This document shows positions 1-8,654 of a stretch of DNA of 49,290 bases, piece by piece. Made by a program: the position numbers and the translations under genes. Below the pieces are notes generated by a model. The model saw only the letters and a program-made list of their open reading frames with translations. It had not been told where the DNA came from and did not search any database. Within the stretch, counting starts at the first letter, position 1, and each line of letters begins with the position of its first letter. The DNA is from Candidatus Thalassospirochaeta sargassi (GTDB lineage: Bacteria > Spirochaetota > Spirochaetia > UBA9216): positions 1 to 49,290 of the forward strand of contig JAQQAL010000012.1 in assembly GCA_028532855.1 (NCBI GenBank), read 5' to 3'.

Positions 1-89
1 ACCGGACGGCAGAAAAAACGACAGACAAATGTTCCCCGCACCTGCGGGGATGAACCGTTATAAACTCATTTCTTAACCCATTATCCCCG
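1..89 (+). repeat. CRISPR segment identical to 1281-1369
   Basis: The partial spacer 1-28, repeat 29-57 and spacer 58-89 are identical to 1281-1308, 1309-1337 and 1338-1369. The offset is exactly 1280 bp, equal to 21 repeat-spacer units including the single 31-bp spacer. After this segment the next spacers differ (119-150 versus 1399-1430). This is what the right-hand end of a 1280-bp tandem duplication would look like, with most of the first copy outside the window. Confidence 0.95.
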
Positions 90-1280
90 ATGTTCCCCGC
101 ACCTGCGGGGATGAACCGCATATTTTGTCGGCGATACTTCAGGCAGTAAGATGTTCCCCGCACATGCGGGGATGAACCGGTGTCGTGTTATTTATCAGAA
201 AATTGTGCTGAATGTTCCCCGCACCTGCGGGGATGAACCGTATCTGTTTCAGTTGCTAATCTCGATGATGCTATGTTCCCCGCACCTGCGGGGATGAACC
301 GGAACAATCGATGTAACCGACGACTGCGAAAATATGTTCCCCGCACCTGCGGGGATGAACCGATGGGAGTGCCGCAGAGAAGAGAAAGGGTGTTATGTTC
401 CCCGCACCTGCGGGGATGAACCGCGGCTTGAGCGTGAAATGAAGCTTATTAAAGAATGTTCCCCGCACCTGCGGGGATGAACCGGAAATTGCAAAGATGC
501 TTAAAAAGACATTGAAATGTTCCCCGCACCTGCGGGGATGAACCGTAGATAGCGGATAGATGACACGGCTAAAACCTATGTTCCCCGCACCTGCGGGGAT
601 GAACCGCGAACCTGAAACAGCAGATCGTTTGAACCACCATGTTCCCCGCACCTGCGGGGATGAACCGCGAAGATGTGCCTGCAATCACATGGCCTGATGA
701 TGTTCCCCGCACCTGCGGGGATGAACCGTAACATTGGTAGCTGTTCCATCATAATTCCCCATGTTCCCCGCACCTGCGGGGATGAACCGGATCAAGTTTC
801 TCTTGTCTGGAATATCCATAATGTTCCCCGCACCTGCGGGGATGAACCGCCTTACTGGAGCGTGGACTGGAACAGTGAGATATGTTCCCCGCACCTGCGG
901 GGATGAACCGTCGTCTATCTGCTTGATGACGAGACCGACGATATGTTCCCCGCACCTGCGGGGATGAACCGTCCGCCTGATGCCCAGATGCTTACTTATG
1001 AAAATGTTCCCCGCACCTGCGGGGATGAACCGTTCGAGTTTACCGACATGAAAGCCCCGTCAAGATGTTCCCCGCACCTGCGGGGATGAACCGCGGGCGG
1101 AGATTATACAGGAACAGGAGGCGGAATGTTCCCCGCACCTGCGGGGATGAACCGCAATACATTCCTGTATTCACCGTATTTGTGTTATGTTCCCCGCACC
1201 TGCGGGGATGAACCGCAAATAAAAGATGTGCCAACAGGTTTAGGCGAATGTTCCCCGCACCTGCGGGGATGAACCGATTG

Positions 1281-1369
1281 ACCGGACGGCAGAAAAAACG
1301 ACAGACAAATGTTCCCCGCACCTGCGGGGATGAACCGTTATAAACTCATTTCTTAACCCATTATCCCCG
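1281..1369 (+). repeat. Second copy of the duplicated CRISPR spacer pair
   Basis: Identical to 1-89 (see that entry). The full copy of the first spacer here is 1277-1308; only its last 28 bases are inside the window in the other copy. Confidence 0.95.
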
Positions 1370-2130
1370 ATGTTCCCCGCACCTGCGGGGATGAACCGAA
1401 TTTCAGCTCATCCTGAAATATTATTATGACATGTTCCCCGCACCTGCGGGGATGAACCGCCCCGTTTAAATCTTCGGCGGTTTTCAATGCGATGTTCCCC
1501 GCACCTGCGGGGATGAACCGTATACGAAGACGATTGGAACAGGTTGCAATTTATGTTCCCCGCACCTGCGGGGATGAACCGCACACAAGCGAAAGCCTGA
1601 AGCTGTCAATCGAATGTTCCCCGCACCTGCGGGGATGAACCTTGTGAAAGCGTAATCAATCGGAGACTGCAAGCATGTTCCCCGCACCTGCGGGGATGAA
1701 CCGCTGCTGACTCAATCAGATCGCTATTAACAACCATGTTCCCCGCACCTGCGGGGATGACCCCCCCCCAGAGCCTGGAAGTTACAAACTCATTTCATGT
1801 TCCCCGCACCTGCGGGGATGAACCGGCGGACGGCCGAAGAAGAAAAAAGAGGCCAACATGTTCCCCGCACCTGCGGGGATGAACCGATGTTATTACGCTT
1901 CCGGGGCCTACTGCACGAATGTTCCCCGCACCTGCGGGGATGAACCGGCCGCCATCGGGATCGACAATCTTCATGAAAGATGTTCCCCGCACCTGCGGGG
2001 ATGAACCGTATGACGCGGCCGATGCAGCAAGTGCGCCGAGATGTTCCCCGCACCTGCGGGGATGAACCGCTCGGTCTATTACTGTGCGCCGTGTTTTATG
2101 AATGTTCCCCGCACCTGCGGGGATGAACCT

Positions 2131-2410
2131 TTGTACCATATACAGCTGCATCCTTAATTCTGTCGATATAAACAAATTGAAACAATCCTATTTCAAATTA
2201 TCAATTGTAGCCATTATGATTTATTTGGACAGTTATGATAGACCCTGCGATAATTATTGATTTTGTATTGACGAGCATATGACACTTATAAATAATGTAA
2301 AGTCTGGAGACCTTGAAAAAATGCAGTATAGTGCGAGCGGAAAATTCAGTATAATATCAGAATGTTTTAAAACCTTTAGCGCCGGGAAGAAGCAATAGGC
2401 GGTAACTATT
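2131..2410. other. AT-rich spacer between CRISPR trailer and ABC operon
   Basis: About 280 bases without a credible gene. A weak sigma70-like pair, TTGACG followed 17 bases later by AATAAT, lies near 2269-2300 on + and could drive the ABC genes at 2411. No clear terminator for the CRISPR transcript was found by eye. Confidence 0.4.
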
Positions 2411-3178
2411 ATGAATAAAAATAGACTGGAAATAATTAACTGCAGCGGTGGATATGAAACGGAGGTCGTATTTAAGAATCTGAATTTAGTGTTCAGCCCT
2501 GGTGAAACAGTTACAGTTTTAGGTCCCTCAGGCTGTGGTAAATCAACCCTTCTGATGATAGCTTCAGGGTTGTTGCCACCTATTGATGGAGAGGTGTTTC
2601 TTGATGAACAGCCGCTTAAAAAGGCCGATCAAAGGGTTGGCTTGATCCTTCAAAACTGTGGATTATTCCCCTGGATGACGGTTGCTGAGAATATCTCGCT
2701 TGGCCTTAAAATACAGGGCGGATATAAAGATGCAGCGTTAACTAAAATCTCATCAGAGGCTGTTTTAGCTATGATAAATGATTTAGGACTTGATGGGCAT
2801 GAGCATAAATACCCTGGAGAATTGAGCGGAGGTCAGCAGCAGCGGGTTGCGATTGGCAGAACCCTTGTGATGAAACCGGAGGTCCTGCTGATGGATGAGC
2901 CATTTTCAGCTCTTGATGCAATCACCCGGGAGCGGCTTCAGGAATTGCTGCTTGAATTGCTGGGAGGACGCGGCATTATAAGCATACTTGTTACTCACAG
3001 CGTTGAAGAAGCAGCCTTTCTTGGAGAGAGGGTAATTCTGATGGGGCAGGATATAAGCAGCCCCATTGTTCAGGAGTTCATAAATCCTTGGGCTGGCAGG
3101 GCTGATTATCGAGATACGCCTGAATATTTCAACCTCTGCAGAGAAGTTCGGAATAAGTTGAAGGCTTCCGATGCCTGA
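2411..3178 (+). CDS. NitT/TauT-type ABC transporter ATPase
   Basis: Cytoplasmic ATPase (255 aa) of an ABC importer of the nitrate/sulfonate/thiamine-precursor type (SsuB/TauB/ThiZ-like). Walker A GPSGCGKST is near residues 38-46, the Q-loop sequence LQNCGLFPW near 77-85, the signature LSGGQQQR near 138, and Walker B VLLMDEP near 159 is followed by the usual FSALD. The length is normal for the family. The stop overlaps the start of the downstream permease by 8 bp, so the two are translationally coupled. The remaining components (second permease, binding protein) lie convergently at 3733-5405. The substrate cannot be read from the ATPase. Confidence 0.9.
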   Translation: MNKNRLEIINCSGGYETEVVFKNLNLVFSPGETVTVLGPSGCGKSTLLMIASGLLPPIDGEVFLDEQPLKKADQRVGLILQNCGLFPWMTVAENISLGLKIQGGYKDAALTKISSEAVLAMINDLGLDGHEHKYPGELSGGQQQRVAIGRTLVMKPEVLLMDEPFSALDAITRERLQELLLELLGGRGIISILVTHSVEEAAFLGERVILMGQDISSPIVQEFINPWAGRADYRDTPEYFNLCREVRNKLKASDA

Positions 3179-3812
3179 ATACCTTCTTCATATCATCTCT
3201 ACACTTATAAGACTGACAGTTTCTATGGTCATAGCATTTGCAGCAGCATTTCCCCTTGCGTTGCTGTTCGGGAGGATGCGGAATGCAGCTCGTCTTTTTG
3301 ATCCGTTAATTGAAATGCTGTATTCGGTACCAAAGATAGCATTATTCCCGCTTATTGTTCTTCTTATTGGACTGAATGATAGATCCAGGGTAATTACGGC
3401 GACTATAGTTGTATTCTTTCAGGTTTTAATAACAGTTAGAGATGCGGCCGCTGTAATACCTGAAGAATATATAATCTCAATTGATAGTCTTGGTGCGGGA
3501 AGAATTGATAGAATCAGGTATGTTTATATACCCTTTCTGCTGCCGTCGGTATTCACCTCTCTCAGGGTTGGAACAGCGGCAGCATTTGCAGTCCTGTTTT
3601 TTACTGAGGCCTCCGTGACGTCAGGATATGGTATGGGGAGGCTTGTAATTGAGAAATGGTCAGAGCTTGATTATAAGGCTATGGGATTATCAGCTATTAT
3701 AACCTCGCTTATGGGGGTGGTTATCTTTATCCTTATCGACAGGCTGGAAAGCAGACTTTTGAAGGGTGTTTCCATCGGCACATCTGAGCTTCACTCCAAT
3801 TTAAAAGTCTGA
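3171..3812 (+). CDS. NitT/TauT-type ABC permease, subunit 1
   Basis: Integral membrane permease (213 aa, BPD_transp_1 type) with about five to six hydrophobic segments. The cytoplasmic EAA-like loop near residues 102-121 (SIDSLGAGRIDR, ending YIP) couples to the ATPase. It is shorter than typical SsuC/TauC proteins because almost no N-terminal extension precedes the first helix. The start overlaps the ATPase stop. Its last 80 bases overlap the 3' end of a second, related permease on the opposite strand, which is unusual. The two permeases resemble each other around the EAA loop (DSLGAGR versus KTLGGRR), suggesting a heterodimeric membrane domain. Confidence 0.85.
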   Translation: MPEYLLHIISTLIRLTVSMVIAFAAAFPLALLFGRMRNAARLFDPLIEMLYSVPKIALFPLIVLLIGLNDRSRVITATIVVFFQVLITVRDAAAVIPEEYIISIDSLGAGRIDRIRYVYIPFLLPSVFTSLRVGTAAAFAVLFFTEASVTSGYGMGRLVIEKWSELDYKAMGLSAIITSLMGVVIFILIDRLESRLLKGVSIGTSELHSNLKV

Positions 3813-4476
3813 AAAAGGCAAGCATCATCAAAGATAAGGCAAGAATCCCTGAGTAGAGATCGGTGAAATTGATCCTTGTCTTCGCGTCCATTATATAAAA
3901 ACCCATTCCCCATTCTGTCCCAAAGTATTCAGCGAAAAACAGGACTGCTGCAGCAATTCCCATACTTATTCTGAGGGTAGAAAAAAGTCCGGGGAGTGCT
4001 GCAGGAATTGTTACGTAGCGTAATATATTCAGTCTCCTGCCTCCTAGAGTTTTTAATGAGATGTAATATTGATCGGGGATATTTGAAACTGCATCTCGTA
4101 CATTCAAAATGATCTGAAAAACAAGAGAGAGAAATATCAAAAGAATTTTGGAAAATTCTCCTATACCGGTGGCAAGAACAATTAATGGAATGAAGAGGGT
4201 TTTTGGGATCGGATGAAAAATGTAGGTGGGTATGTTGATTAGATTTACGCCTCGAAGATTCATTCCTGCAATAATCCCTAAAGGAAGGCCTGTTGCTGCT
4301 GCCAGAGATAATCCAGCTATCATACGCAGCATGCTGCTGAAGAGATGTTGGGGTAATCCTTCGGCTGTAAAAAGATTTAAGGCTACCGCAGTGAAGGTTG
4401 GCAATACGGGAGAATCAATCAGCACTGCGGCAAGCTGCCAGATTCCGAAGAATCCGGCTACTATCAGGGCAGGCAA
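3733..4476 (-). CDS. NitT/TauT-type ABC permease, subunit 2
   Basis: Integral membrane permease (247 aa, BPD_transp_1 type) with an N-terminal helix, further hydrophobic segments and an EAA-like loop near residues 140-158 (SLKTLGGRR, ending TIP). The start overlaps the 3' end of the binding-protein gene by 13 bp, so the two are co-translated. Its 3' end overlaps the convergent permease at 3171-3812 by 80 bp; the overlap encodes only the polar C-terminal tails of both proteins. No ATPase accompanies this half, so it presumably uses the ATPase at 2411-3178. Confidence 0.85.
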   Translation of the reverse strand: MPALIVAGFFGIWQLAAVLIDSPVLPTFTAVALNLFTAEGLPQHLFSSMLRMIAGLSLAAATGLPLGIIAGMNLRGVNLINIPTYIFHPIPKTLFIPLIVLATGIGEFSKILLIFLSLVFQIILNVRDAVSNIPDQYYISLKTLGGRRLNILRYVTIPAALPGLFSTLRISMGIAAAVLFFAEYFGTEWGMGFYIMDAKTRINFTDLYSGILALSLMMLAFFRLLNWSEAQMCRWKHPSKVCFPACR

Positions 4477-5405
4477 GACGAATCAACCAGCTCGCTGTAG
4501 GAAATCTTATAGTTAATTAGTTTTCTCTCCAGCATCCATGCAGTCACTTCATCAGCCTCATGTTCCTGAGGTGCTTGAGCCACAGTGTAATCAGGAAGTT
4601 CCATTACGGTTTTTGCCGCTGGCGGAAAGCCCATTACCTCAATAATTGCATCAATATATTCTTCTTTATCAGTATTATTGATGTATTCTACAGCTCTATT
4701 GTAGGCTTTATAAAATGAGCTGACCAATGTTTTGTTAGCATTAAGGAAGTCTTCATCAAATAATAAAATACCGGGATTTATTCCCAGTTTATCGGTTGAA
4801 ATTAAAACATTGCAGCCTGATAATACAGAAATAGTAGCAAGTGGTTCGGCAAGGGTTGCTCCATCAATTTTTCCTGATGACAACATCTCCAGTCTTACAG
4901 GAATTTGAGGAATAATTTCCTTCTTAATGTCCGAATCTGAGAGGCCCGCAGTCCGTAACATCTTGTCTGTAGCATATTCAATAATGGTGTTTTTGGAAAT
5001 CCCCAAGCTTAAACCTTTGAGTTCCGGAATTGAGGCAGCAGGGGAGTTCGGTGCAGACAGGAGTTTGTATGAACCGTTTGTCATTGATACTGCTTTAACA
5101 TTAAACCCAGCGTTTATAAAGAGCGAAGCGGCTAAAAGATCCGAAACTACAGCCACGGTTTCACCAGATTGGAAGGCTGTGTCTCTGTCTAAGGGGTTTT
5201 TGAACTGCTGGAGGTTTACATCAACCCCTTCTTCAGTGAAATATCCGTTTATATCGGCAATTGCAAATGGAATTGAGTCGACATCCGGTAATAATCCTAC
5301 TGAGATTGTTTTCGATGAAAAACTCTCTTGTGATCCTCCGCAGAAAGCAGATGTAGCTATCAGTATGACTGCAGAGATTATTGTAAATATCTTTGTTCTT
5401 TTCAT
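4464..5405 (-). CDS. NitT/TauT/NMT1-THI5-like ABC substrate-binding lipoprotein
   Basis: Exported binding protein (313 aa). A basic start and hydrophobic stretch lead to SAFC-GGS, making Cys22 a likely lipidated residue with a relaxed, spirochaete-like lipobox. The mature protein shows the NMT1/THI5 or SsuA pattern: ISVGLLPDVDSIPFAIADINGYF near residues 34-56 and a mid-protein segment SSGKIDGATLAEPLA. A good ribosome-binding site (AGAGAGGA) precedes the start. It sits 89 bp after ubiX on the same strand, so it may belong to the ubiD-ubiA-ubiX transcript. This superfamily binds sulfonates, thiamine precursors, riboflavin and other ligands; the sequence alone does not choose among them. A menaquinone precursor is an inference from context. 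Confidence 0.8.
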   Translation of the reverse strand: MKRTKIFTIISAVILIATSAFCGGSQESFSSKTISVGLLPDVDSIPFAIADINGYFTEEGVDVNLQQFKNPLDRDTAFQSGETVAVVSDLLAASLFINAGFNVKAVSMTNGSYKLLSAPNSPAASIPELKGLSLGISKNTIIEYATDKMLRTAGLSDSDIKKEIIPQIPVRLEMLSSGKIDGATLAEPLATISVLSGCNVLISTDKLGINPGILLFDEDFLNANKTLVSSFYKAYNRAVEYINNTDKEEYIDAIIEVMGFPPAAKTVMELPDYTVAQAPQEHEADEVTAWMLERKLINYKISYSELVDSSCLP

Positions 5406-5494
5406 GTTTTCCTCTCTTTAAAAAAGTAACTCATATTAGTAGTTTTTTATCTGTTTTTCTATATGGTCTTCAGTAGAATTTACTTCTAATTATT

Positions 5495-6097
5495 TCAAAA
5501 ACTACTGTGATCGCAGGGTTCCTGACCATTCCATCTTTTGATCATGGAATTCTCCACGTTGAGCTGATCAAGGATTCTTGCAACTGTGAAATCTACGATA
5601 TCATTCACAGTCTCCGGATGGTTGTAAAAAGCGGGCATTGCAGGAAGAATTACAGCACCGGCATCGGTAAGTTCAAGCATATTCTTTAGATGGATTCTGC
5701 TGAAAGGGGTTTCTCGAGGGACAATTATAATCTTTCTTCTTTCCTTAAAACATACATCTGCAGAACGTCCAAGCAGACTTCGAAGGCTGCCGTTTGCAAT
5801 GCTGCCCAATGTCGCCATGCTGCACGGAACAATTACCATTGCATCCGCTATGAATGAGCCGCTGGCGGGTGGGGCAAATATATCAGTATTGCTATGAAGG
5901 GTGGGTTTGTTAATTGGGGTGTTCAGCTTACCTATGAACTCTTCGGGGCTAATACCTGTTTCATATCGGAACACCTCAGTCCCTGTTTCTGAGAAGATTA
6001 GGTGGAGTTCTTTTCCATGGCTACACAGCTCTTCTATAAGTCTAACAGCGTAAACAGATCCACTTGCCCCTGTTATTCCAATTATAATTTTATTCAT
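5495..6097 (-). CDS. ubiX: UbiX-family flavin prenyltransferase
   Basis: Flavin prenyltransferase (200 aa), which joins dimethylallyl phosphate to FMN to give prenylated FMN, the cofactor of UbiD decarboxylases. Diagnostic segments are GITGASGSVYA near residues 7-17, VPCSMATLGSIANG near 90-103, and LLGRSADVCFKERR followed by PRETPFSRIHLKNM near 108-140. Length is normal. It is the third gene of ubiD-ubiA-ubiX, 16 bp after the prenyltransferase gene, so the enzyme and its cofactor supplier are co-expressed. In organisms with the futalosine pathway this trio (MqnL/MqnM/MqnP-type) finishes menaquinone synthesis; phenolic-acid decarboxylation is an alternative. Confidence 0.95.
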   Translation of the reverse strand: MNKIIIGITGASGSVYAVRLIEELCSHGKELHLIFSETGTEVFRYETGISPEEFIGKLNTPINKPTLHSNTDIFAPPASGSFIADAMVIVPCSMATLGSIANGSLRSLLGRSADVCFKERRKIIIVPRETPFSRIHLKNMLELTDAGAVILPAMPAFYNHPETVNDIVDFTVARILDQLNVENSMIKRWNGQEPCDHSSF

Positions 6098-6113
6098 AAT
6101 TATTCTTTAACCC

Positions 6114-6980
6114 TCATAGTATAAAGTCTAAGGCTGTAAACCCAATAAGTGTGATTCCGATTATCTGATTCATGTTGTAAGCGGCAAAATTTATAAGTCC
6201 GCTGTTTTTTTTGACCTTCTGCGGGATTATCAGTATATGTTCAAATACGAACAGGATAGCAATTATAATTATTCCTGCATGGAAAAAAGATCCTAGTTCG
6301 TTAAGATTCGCGGTTAAAATAAGGAATAAAACAGCTCCTATATGCATTATCCCGGCAGCAAAACGTGCGAATACAGCACCGAAATGTGCGGGTATAGAAT
6401 ACAACCCCTCGGATCTGTCAAATTCAATATCCTGGATTGCATAAATTACATCGAATCCTGCTACCCAGGCGGCGTTTGCCGCGGCAATTACAAAGGTTGA
6501 AAATTCAATTTTTCCTGTGACCGCTATCCATGCCCCGAATGATGCAGCAGCGCATGCCGCTCCTAAAACAATGTGGCAGAGCCAGGTAAAGCGCTTTGTG
6601 TAAGAGTAGAAAACAAAGAAAATGACAGCTACCGGCAGAAGCATTACACAAAGAGGATTCAGCATGAAGGCTGATACAATCAACAGTACTGTTCCAATTG
6701 CCGCTATCAACAAGGCATCACGCCGCCTCAGCCTTCCTGATGGAATATGGCGACCAGCTGTCCTTGGATTACGAGCGTCGATATCGCGGTCAATCACCCT
6801 GTTAAGAGCATTTGCGGCATTTCTTCCGCCGGTAAACGCCAGGATTATCCATATTGTCTTGTGCCAACCGGGAAACCCTCCTGCGGCAATGAGCATAGCG
6901 GAAAGCGCGAAGGGAAGTGAAAAAAGAGTATGCGAGAACATTACAAGCTCTCCATAGAGCTTTAGTTTCTTAAAGGCCAT
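6114..6980 (-). CDS. UbiA-family aromatic prenyltransferase (MqnP-like)
   Basis: Integral membrane prenyltransferase (288 aa, about eight hydrophobic segments) that attaches a polyprenyl chain to an aromatic acid. The first Asp-rich motif, N60-RVI-D64-R-D66-I-D68, is followed by ARNPRTAGR; the second is D177-VIY-AIQ-D184-IEF-D188. Both bind the Mg-diphosphate of the prenyl donor. The gene starts 11 bp inside the end of ubiD and is followed by ubiX. The grouping favours 1,4-dihydroxy-6-naphthoate as acceptor, as in futalosine-type menaquinone synthesis. A 4-hydroxybenzoate acceptor (ubiquinone) is less likely in a presumed anaerobe. No other quinone genes are in the window. Confidence 0.88.
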   Translation of the reverse strand: MAFKKLKLYGELVMFSHTLFSLPFALSAMLIAAGGFPGWHKTIWIILAFTGGRNAANALNRVIDRDIDARNPRTAGRHIPSGRLRRRDALLIAAIGTVLLIVSAFMLNPLCVMLLPVAVIFFVFYSYTKRFTWLCHIVLGAACAAASFGAWIAVTGKIEFSTFVIAAANAAWVAGFDVIYAIQDIEFDRSEGLYSIPAHFGAVFARFAAGIMHIGAVLFLILTANLNELGSFFHAGIIIIAILFVFEHILIIPQKVKKNSGLINFAAYNMNQIIGITLIGFTALDFIL

Positions 6981-8409
6981 ATTCAGACCAACGCTCGGTT
7001 ACTTTATTTTTTATTTCATCGCTCATCTCAATGTCATTAGGCCATTCACGATTATGGCCTTCTTCTGGCCACTTTTTTGTGGCATCTATTCCAAGGCGGG
7101 AGCCGTAGTGAGGCAGTGGAGAGGCATGATCAAGAGCATCCAGCGGCCCCTCGGATATTAGTAGATCCCGTTTTGCATCAATGTTGTTAAAAACTTTCCA
7201 CATAACAGTCGATAAGTCCTGAACATTCACATTTTTGTCGACGACAATAATCATCTTGGTATACATCATCTGCCCGGTTCCCCATAGGGCATTCATTACT
7301 TTCTTTGCATGTCCCGGAAACTTTTTCTCGATTGATACGATGACGCAATTGTGAAAAACTCCCTCAAGCGGTAGGTTTATATCGATTATCTCGGGATTTA
7401 TCATTTTTAACAACGGCAGAAAGGTGCGTTCAGTAAGTTTAGCAAGATAGCAATCCTCCATGGGAGGTTTGCCGACTATTGTTGCCGGATAAACCGGTTT
7501 TTTCTTCCGGGTAATTTTATCAATGTGGAATACCGGGTAATAATCCTGAAGCGAATAGTAGCCTGTGTGATCCCCGAATGGGCCTTCCAGGACAAGAGGT
7601 TCTGTTGGATCAACCCATCCTTCAAGGATGAACTCGGCATTTGCCGGTACCTTAATCGGGTTAGTGACGCACTTTACAAGGTCAACTGATGAGCGGCGGA
7701 GAAAACCGGCAAACATTGTCTCGTCAATAATTGATGGAAGAGGAGCGGTTGCCGCGTAAATCAGGGAAGGATCACAGCCTACCGCAACAGAGACAGGCAT
7801 TTTTTCGCCTCTTTTACGATATTTCTCATAAATTGCCCGGCCGTCTTTATGGAGATGCCAGTGCATGCCGGTAGTGTTTTTTGACAGAACCTGCATCCGG
7901 TACATTCCAATATTCTGCTGTCCGGTGTCGGGGTCACGGGTGAATACCAGCGGAAGGGTGAAAAAGCGTCCCCCATCTTCGGGCCAGCATTGGAGTACAG
8001 GCAGACTGTCTAAATCAGGTTCTTCAACTACCTGCTGGCAGGCACCGCTGCTGACTGTCTTAGGAAAGACCTCAAGCATCCGGGTTAGTTTCGGAATTGA
8101 TTTTATTTTGTCCATCAGACCCATGTAACTGTTTACGTCAAGCAAGTCGGTGATCTGGTCAGCAAAATCATCTATACTATCTACTTCAAAGGCCATGTTC
8201 AGCCTTTCATAGCTTGCAAAACCATTTATAAATACTGGATATTCAGAGCCTTTGACATTTTCAAAAAAGAGGGCCGGTCCTCCGCTTTTGACCATTCTAT
8301 CCGCAATTTCAGTTATCTCCAGATTGCTGTCGACCTGGGTACTTACGCGTTTTAGCAGCCCCTCTTTCTCGAGTTTTTTTATAAAAGCTTGAAGATCTTT
8401 ATACGCCAT
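6970..8409 (-). CDS. ubiD: UbiD-family decarboxylase (menaquinone-type)
   Basis: Prenylated-FMN-dependent decarboxylase (479 aa). The cofactor-binding region is near residues 166-188 (NIGMYRMQV and GMHWHLHKDG). The conserved EGPFGDHTGYY at 275-285 carries family active-site residues, and the C-terminal part continues TIVGKPPMEDCYLAK. Length matches UbiD/MqnL-type enzymes. It is first in an operon with the UbiA-family prenyltransferase and UbiX, and a promoter-like pair lies upstream (8487-8515). Likely role: removing the carboxyl group from the prenylated naphthoate in menaquinone synthesis. Other UbiD substrates (aromatic or acrylic acids) remain possible. Confidence 0.93.
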   Translation of the reverse strand: MAYKDLQAFIKKLEKEGLLKRVSTQVDSNLEITEIADRMVKSGGPALFFENVKGSEYPVFINGFASYERLNMAFEVDSIDDFADQITDLLDVNSYMGLMDKIKSIPKLTRMLEVFPKTVSSGACQQVVEEPDLDSLPVLQCWPEDGGRFFTLPLVFTRDPDTGQQNIGMYRMQVLSKNTTGMHWHLHKDGRAIYEKYRKRGEKMPVSVAVGCDPSLIYAATAPLPSIIDETMFAGFLRRSSVDLVKCVTNPIKVPANAEFILEGWVDPTEPLVLEGPFGDHTGYYSLQDYYPVFHIDKITRKKKPVYPATIVGKPPMEDCYLAKLTERTFLPLLKMINPEIIDINLPLEGVFHNCVIVSIEKKFPGHAKKVMNALWGTGQMMYTKMIIVVDKNVNVQDLSTVMWKVFNNIDAKRDLLISEGPLDALDHASPLPHYGSRLGIDATKKWPEEGHNREWPNDIEMSDEIKNKVTERWSEYGL

Positions 8410-8486
8410 ATTAATATTCCTTTATTACGCTTTAAGTATCATCACTAATTTCAATTTAGAATTTTAATTTTTTAATGTTTATTTCC

Positions 8487-8515
8487 ATATAGTAGTTTAT
8501 GTATGGATTGGTCAA
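8487..8515 (-). promoter_or_regulatory. Probable sigma70 promoter of ubiD operon
   Basis: On the minus strand TTGACC (8510-8515) is followed after 17 bases by CTATAT (8487-8492), about 80 bases before the ubiD start. Spacing is ideal and the surroundings are AT-rich. Confidence 0.5.
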
Positions 8516-8654
8516 CCCCTGAGCATACAGATATCAGGTTAAGCACATTCTTTTTACGATTCTGCAGGGCTTATCTTTCCCCTTATTGAATAATGCTATA
8601 TATAACGCTGATTTAAGACGTTGTATATTTATACTCCTGAGTTCGTCCCGTCCT

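Larger units (their letters stand above)
1..2130 (+). CRISPR. Type I-E CRISPR array, trailer-side portion, 35 repeats
   Basis: Thirty-five 29-bp repeats start at 29, 90, 151 and so on at a 61-bp period up to 2102-2130. Spacers are 32 bp except 790-820, which is 31 bp. The repeat begins ATGTTCCCCGC, has a GC-rich hairpin (CCCCGC/GCGGGG) and ends GATGAACCG, which closely matches the E. coli type I-E repeat in its transcribed orientation. The array is therefore read on + with a predicted crRNA 5' handle ATGAACCG. The window opens inside a spacer, so the leader end and the cas genes lie to the left or elsewhere. Variant repeats are at 151 (CACATGC), 1614 and 2102 (end CCT) and 1736 (end GACCCC). 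The last, altered repeat and the unique AT-rich sequence after it mark the old, trailer end. Short ORFs across the array are artefacts of the repeat. Confidence 0.98.

Noticed and set aside
1-2130. Leader sequence or cas genes of the CRISPR system
   Set aside because: Orientation shows the leader would lie left of position 1; nothing cas-like occurs anywhere in the window.
271-2175. Many short ORFs on both strands across the CRISPR array
   Set aside because: They repeat the same translated repeat motif and follow the 61-bp period; they are artefacts of the array.
4464-5405. Calling the binding protein MqnA/MqnD because it is near menaquinone-type genes
   Set aside because: It has an export signal with a lipobox-like Cys and is coupled to a permease, so it is a transporter component.
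4226-5421. Plus-strand ORFs opposite the permease and binding-protein genes
   Set aside because: They are reverse-strand shadows with no domain content; the minus-strand genes have clear family motifs, signal peptide and ribosome-binding sites.
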